Source: an archaeon
GTDB lineage: Archaea; Iainarchaeota; Iainarchaeia; Iainarchaeales; Iainarchaeaceae
Assembly (NCBI GenBank): GCA_024653865.1
Contig: JANLHD010000029.1
Location: forward strand, 1 to 7,222
Direction: 5' to 3'
Length of the DNA: 7,222 nucleotides
Shown: positions 5,765-7,222 of the stretch, in pieces
Layout of the letters: each line of letters starts with the position of its first letter
How positions within the stretch are numbered: position 1 is the stretch's first letter
Notes under the pieces: generated by a model
Database searches by the model: none
The model's input: only the letters and a program-made list of their open reading frames with translations
What the model was told of the DNA's origin: nothing
Made by a program: the position numbers and the translations under genes

Positions 5765-6301
5765 ATGACAAATCCGTGGCATGACATCCATTTCGGAAAA
5801 AACGCGCCCAAAGAGGTGCAGGCAATAATAGAGGTGCCCAAGGACTCGAGGATAAAATACGAGCTCGACAAGGAATCCGGGCTAATGAGGCTCGACCGAA
5901 TTCTTTACTCCGCGGTGCATTACCCGGGCGATTATGGATTTATCCCCCAAACGTATTGGGAAGATGGCGACCCTTTGGACATAATAGTTCTCTCAAATTT
6001 TCCGGTGTACCCGAAAACAATCGTGACCGCAAGGCCAATCGGGGTCATAGAAATGAGCGACGGAACCGAAAGCGACGACAAAATAATCGCGGTGCATTCG
6101 GGGGACCCGCGGTTCAACGGGGTCAATGACCTAAAGGATGTGCAGGACCATTTGATTCTCGAAGTCAGGCACTTTTTTGAAACCTACAAGGCACTGCAGA
6201 ACCAAAAAGTCGAGATCATCAAGCTTGCAAACGCCAAAGAGGCACACGAGTGCATCAAAAAAGGGATCGCGCTTTACAGGGAAAAATTCGGCACAAAATA
6301 A
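5765..6301 (+). CDS. ppa: Inorganic pyrophosphatase (family I, soluble)
   Basis: A complete 178-residue protein, normal length for the prokaryotic family I enzyme that hydrolyses pyrophosphate to two phosphates in the cytoplasm and so pulls nucleic-acid and aminoacyl-tRNA synthesis forward. The active-site set known from the E. coli enzyme is present in order: E23, K31 and E33 (IKYELD), R45, Y57 (YPGDYGFI), the metal-binding DGDPLD (D67, D69, D72), D99, D104 and K106 (SDDKIIAV), and Y141-K142 (HFFETYK). The opening NPWHDIHFGKNAPKEV and the ending IALYREKFG resemble archaeal versions such as those of methanogens. The start at 5765 gives the expected N-terminus and lies about 26 nt after the TATA box. 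The gene diverges from the kinase and converges on msrB with only 22 bp between stops. Nothing suggests it is broken. Confidence 0.96.
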   Translation: MTNPWHDIHFGKNAPKEVQAIIEVPKDSRIKYELDKESGLMRLDRILYSAVHYPGDYGFIPQTYWEDGDPLDIIVLSNFPVYPKTIVTARPIGVIEMSDGTESDDKIIAVHSGDPRFNGVNDLKDVQDHLILEVRHFFETYKALQNQKVEIIKLANAKEAHECIKKGIALYREKFGTK

Positions 6302-6315
6302 ACAACAACGCAAAC

Positions 6316-6337
6316 GCTTTTTGTCATTTCTTTTTTT
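6316..6337 (+). terminator. T-rich terminator after ppa, overlapping the msrB 3' end
   Basis: About 15 nt after the ppa stop the plus strand becomes T-rich, with a five-T run at 6318-6322 and a seven-T run at 6331-6337. Archaeal RNA polymerase terminates on such U-tracts without needing a hairpin. The second tract is also the Lys codons at the end of msrB on the other strand, so its composition has a coding explanation too. Confidence 0.4.
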
Positions 6338-6719
6338 CAAAGTTTAGGCAAACCGAGTTTATGCAATAGCGTTTTCCCGCAGGGCCAGGCCCATCGTCGA
6401 ACACGTGCCCCAAATGCGATTTGCACTTCGCACAGCGAACCTCGATTCTTTTCATTCCGAAAGCCGAGTCATCCCTTAGCTCAACGTTCCCTTTTTTTGC
6501 GACTTCGGAAAAGCTAGGCCACCCTGTGCCCGACTCGAATTTTGTGTCCGAACTAAAAAGCGCGTTCCCGCACGCGGCGCAGGTGAACATCCCCTTGCCC
6601 TTTGTTTTCAAATGCTCGCCCGTGAAGGGAATTTCAGTTCCGCCCCCGCGCATGATTTTGTACTGCTCGGGAGTGAGCTTTTTCTTCCACTCATCCTTTT
6701 TTTCATTGTTCTTTTCCAT
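6324..6719 (-). CDS. msrB: Peptide methionine (R)-S-oxide reductase MsrB
   Basis: A 131-residue protein that reduces methionine-R-sulfoxide in oxidised proteins, usually with thioredoxin as electron donor; cytoplasmic, with no signal peptide. Family features run in order: [14 protein letters not shown] (11-24), GTEIPFTGE (27-35), a zinc-binding pair C47-A-A-C50 and C96-A-K-C99, SGTGWPSF (63-70), [10 protein letters not shown] (102-111), and RYCINS (117-122) with catalytic Cys119. The Cys that commonly resolves the sulfenic acid (in a CGWPSF context) is replaced by Thr65. An extra Cys124 lies five residues after the catalytic one, in INSVCLNF, where small or polar residues are common, and could serve instead. 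The start at 6719 lies 24 nt from its TATA box, giving a leaderless arrangement. The gene converges on ppa. It is probably a single-gene transcript for oxidative repair. Confidence 0.95.
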   Translation of the reverse strand: MEKNNEKKDEWKKKLTPEQYKIMRGGGTEIPFTGEHLKTKGKGMFTCAACGNALFSSDTKFESGTGWPSFSEVAKKGNVELRDDSAFGMKRIEVRCAKCKSHLGHVFDDGPGPAGKRYCINSVCLNFEKKK

Positions 6720-6740
6720 GCAAAGAATTGCGGCACGCGG

Positions 6741-6758
6741 ATTATAAAAGGCTTTTCC
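6741..6758 (-). promoter_or_regulatory. BRE/TATA promoter of msrB
   Basis: The minus strand reads GGAAAAGCCTTTTATAAT, with the TATA end 24 nt before the ATG at 6719 and no ribosome-binding site between them. It contains the 13-mer AAAGCCTTTTATA, identical to the one in the surface-protein promoter. A bacterial -10 reading (TATAAT) is possible, but the only -35 candidate (TTGCAA) has a poor 19-nt spacing. Confidence 0.65.
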
Positions 6759-6776
6759 AAAATTTTTGCAAATTCA

Positions 6777-7222
6777 TTAACCCCTTCTGGGGCGCAGCCT
6801 TGGAATTGGCGGCTTCCTGTCCTGCTTCCGAAATTGCCTTATTTTCCCCACCCGTAGGGTGGAGCGAATTTCTTTCAGGCAGGATGCGACATCTGCAACA
6901 GTCAAATTTTCAAATGCCGGGCGGTGTACACGTTCATTTAGGGCGATTTCCACGGCGGCCTCGATGCCTATTCTTTTTTCACGTGCAATGTTTTCGGCCG
7001 CAATTGCCGCTTCGACCTTGTTTGCCGGAATGCCTGTTAGCCGGGAAATTTCCTGCCGATAATCTACCGGGGCTTTGCGCGGCTGCCTTTTTCTCTCGTG
7101 TACATACTCCGGAACAATCCCTGCAGCGGCGAGAATATTCCAATGCCGCTCAATAACAGAATTTTGCGTCTTAATATTTCTTTGCCCCAATATTTCATGG
7201 ATTTGCTTATAAGTGGCAGTCG
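6777..7222 (-). CDS. Unrecognised basic helical protein with HTH-like segments (5'-partial)
   Basis: The C-terminal 147 residues of a protein whose start lies beyond the right edge. A TTG at 7190 could be taken as a start, but the frame stays open to the edge and the added residues (TATYKQIHEIL) continue the first helix, so the gene is partial. I do not recognise the family. The visible start, TYKQIHEILGQRNIKTQNSV, has the spacing of a helix-turn-helix (helix, Gly turn, second helix), followed by a helix ending LAAAGIVPEYV. A second unit, DYRQEISRLTGIPANKVEAAI, repeats that pattern. The tail (RKQDRKPPIPRLRPRRG) is strongly basic and Pro-rich. This suggests a nucleic-acid-binding protein (inference). 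It stops 57 bp before msrB, which has its own promoter. It could also be a ribosome-associated or structural protein. Confidence 0.7.
   Translation of the reverse strand, partial: TATYKQIHEILGQRNIKTQNSVIERHWNILAAAGIVPEYVHERKRQPRKAPVDYRQEISRLTGIPANKVEAAIAAENIAREKRIGIEAAVEIALNERVHRPAFENLTVADVASCLKEIRSTLRVGKIRQFRKQDRKPPIPRLRPRRG

Noticed and set aside
6743..6748. Bacterial -10 box (TATAAT) for msrB
   Set aside because: The -35 candidate is poor and badly spaced, there is no Shine-Dalgarno sequence, and the neighbouring genes share the archaeal BRE/TATA layout; kept as a low-probability alternative.
6421..7156. Plus-strand frames opposite msrB and the right-edge gene
   Set aside because: MsrB has its complete motif set on the minus strand; the overlapping plus frames have no recognisable features.
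7188..7190. TTG start for the right-edge protein
   Set aside because: The frame stays open to the edge of the window, and the upstream residues continue a helix, so the gene is better treated as 5'-partial.

Overview
The window reads as chromosomal DNA of an archaeon, most likely a DPANN-type lineage known mainly from metagenomes (Micrarchaeota/Diapherotrites-like; inference only). Supporting points are TATA boxes with purine-rich BRE-like flanks placed about 23-27 nt before several start codons (a leaderless layout), almost no Shine-Dalgarno sequences, an archaeal-style family I inorganic pyrophosphatase, and a signal-anchored surface protein with tandem beta-sandwich repeats and N-glycosylation sequons. 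A bacterial origin (for example Patescibacteria) is not fully excluded, and one gene makes that question matter.

Layout from left to right. Positions 1-3630 (minus strand) are one uninterrupted reading frame of 1210 codons that runs off the left edge. It encodes a very large membrane-anchored extracellular protein with six tandem carboxypeptidase-regulatory-like repeats, further beta-rich domains, a Cys-Pro-rich hinge (CEPPC repeats) and a C-terminal region dense in glycosylation sequons. A 186-bp spacer holds its promoter. Upstream on the same strand is a 282-residue protein (3817-4665) with recognisable sigma-70 region 2 and region 4 signatures, preceded by its own TATA box. Next is a PfkB/ribokinase-family sugar or nucleoside kinase (4737-5651, minus strand). 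It diverges from a complete inorganic pyrophosphatase gene (5765-6301, plus strand) across a bidirectional promoter region. The pyrophosphatase gene converges on msrB (6324-6719, minus strand), a methionine sulfoxide reductase B with an unusual cysteine arrangement. The right edge (6777-7222, minus strand) is the C-terminal part of an unrecognised basic protein with HTH-like segments.

Kinase, pyrophosphatase and MsrB look like ordinary housekeeping and stress genes. The two striking items are the sigma-70-like protein in an archaeal-looking promoter landscape, and the giant surface protein immediately downstream of it in the same orientation. Whether the sigma-like factor controls the surface protein is speculation. 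No CRISPR array, tRNA, rRNA, insertion sequence or attachment site was seen. The largest gene-free gap is the 186 bp between the surface-protein gene and the sigma-like gene.
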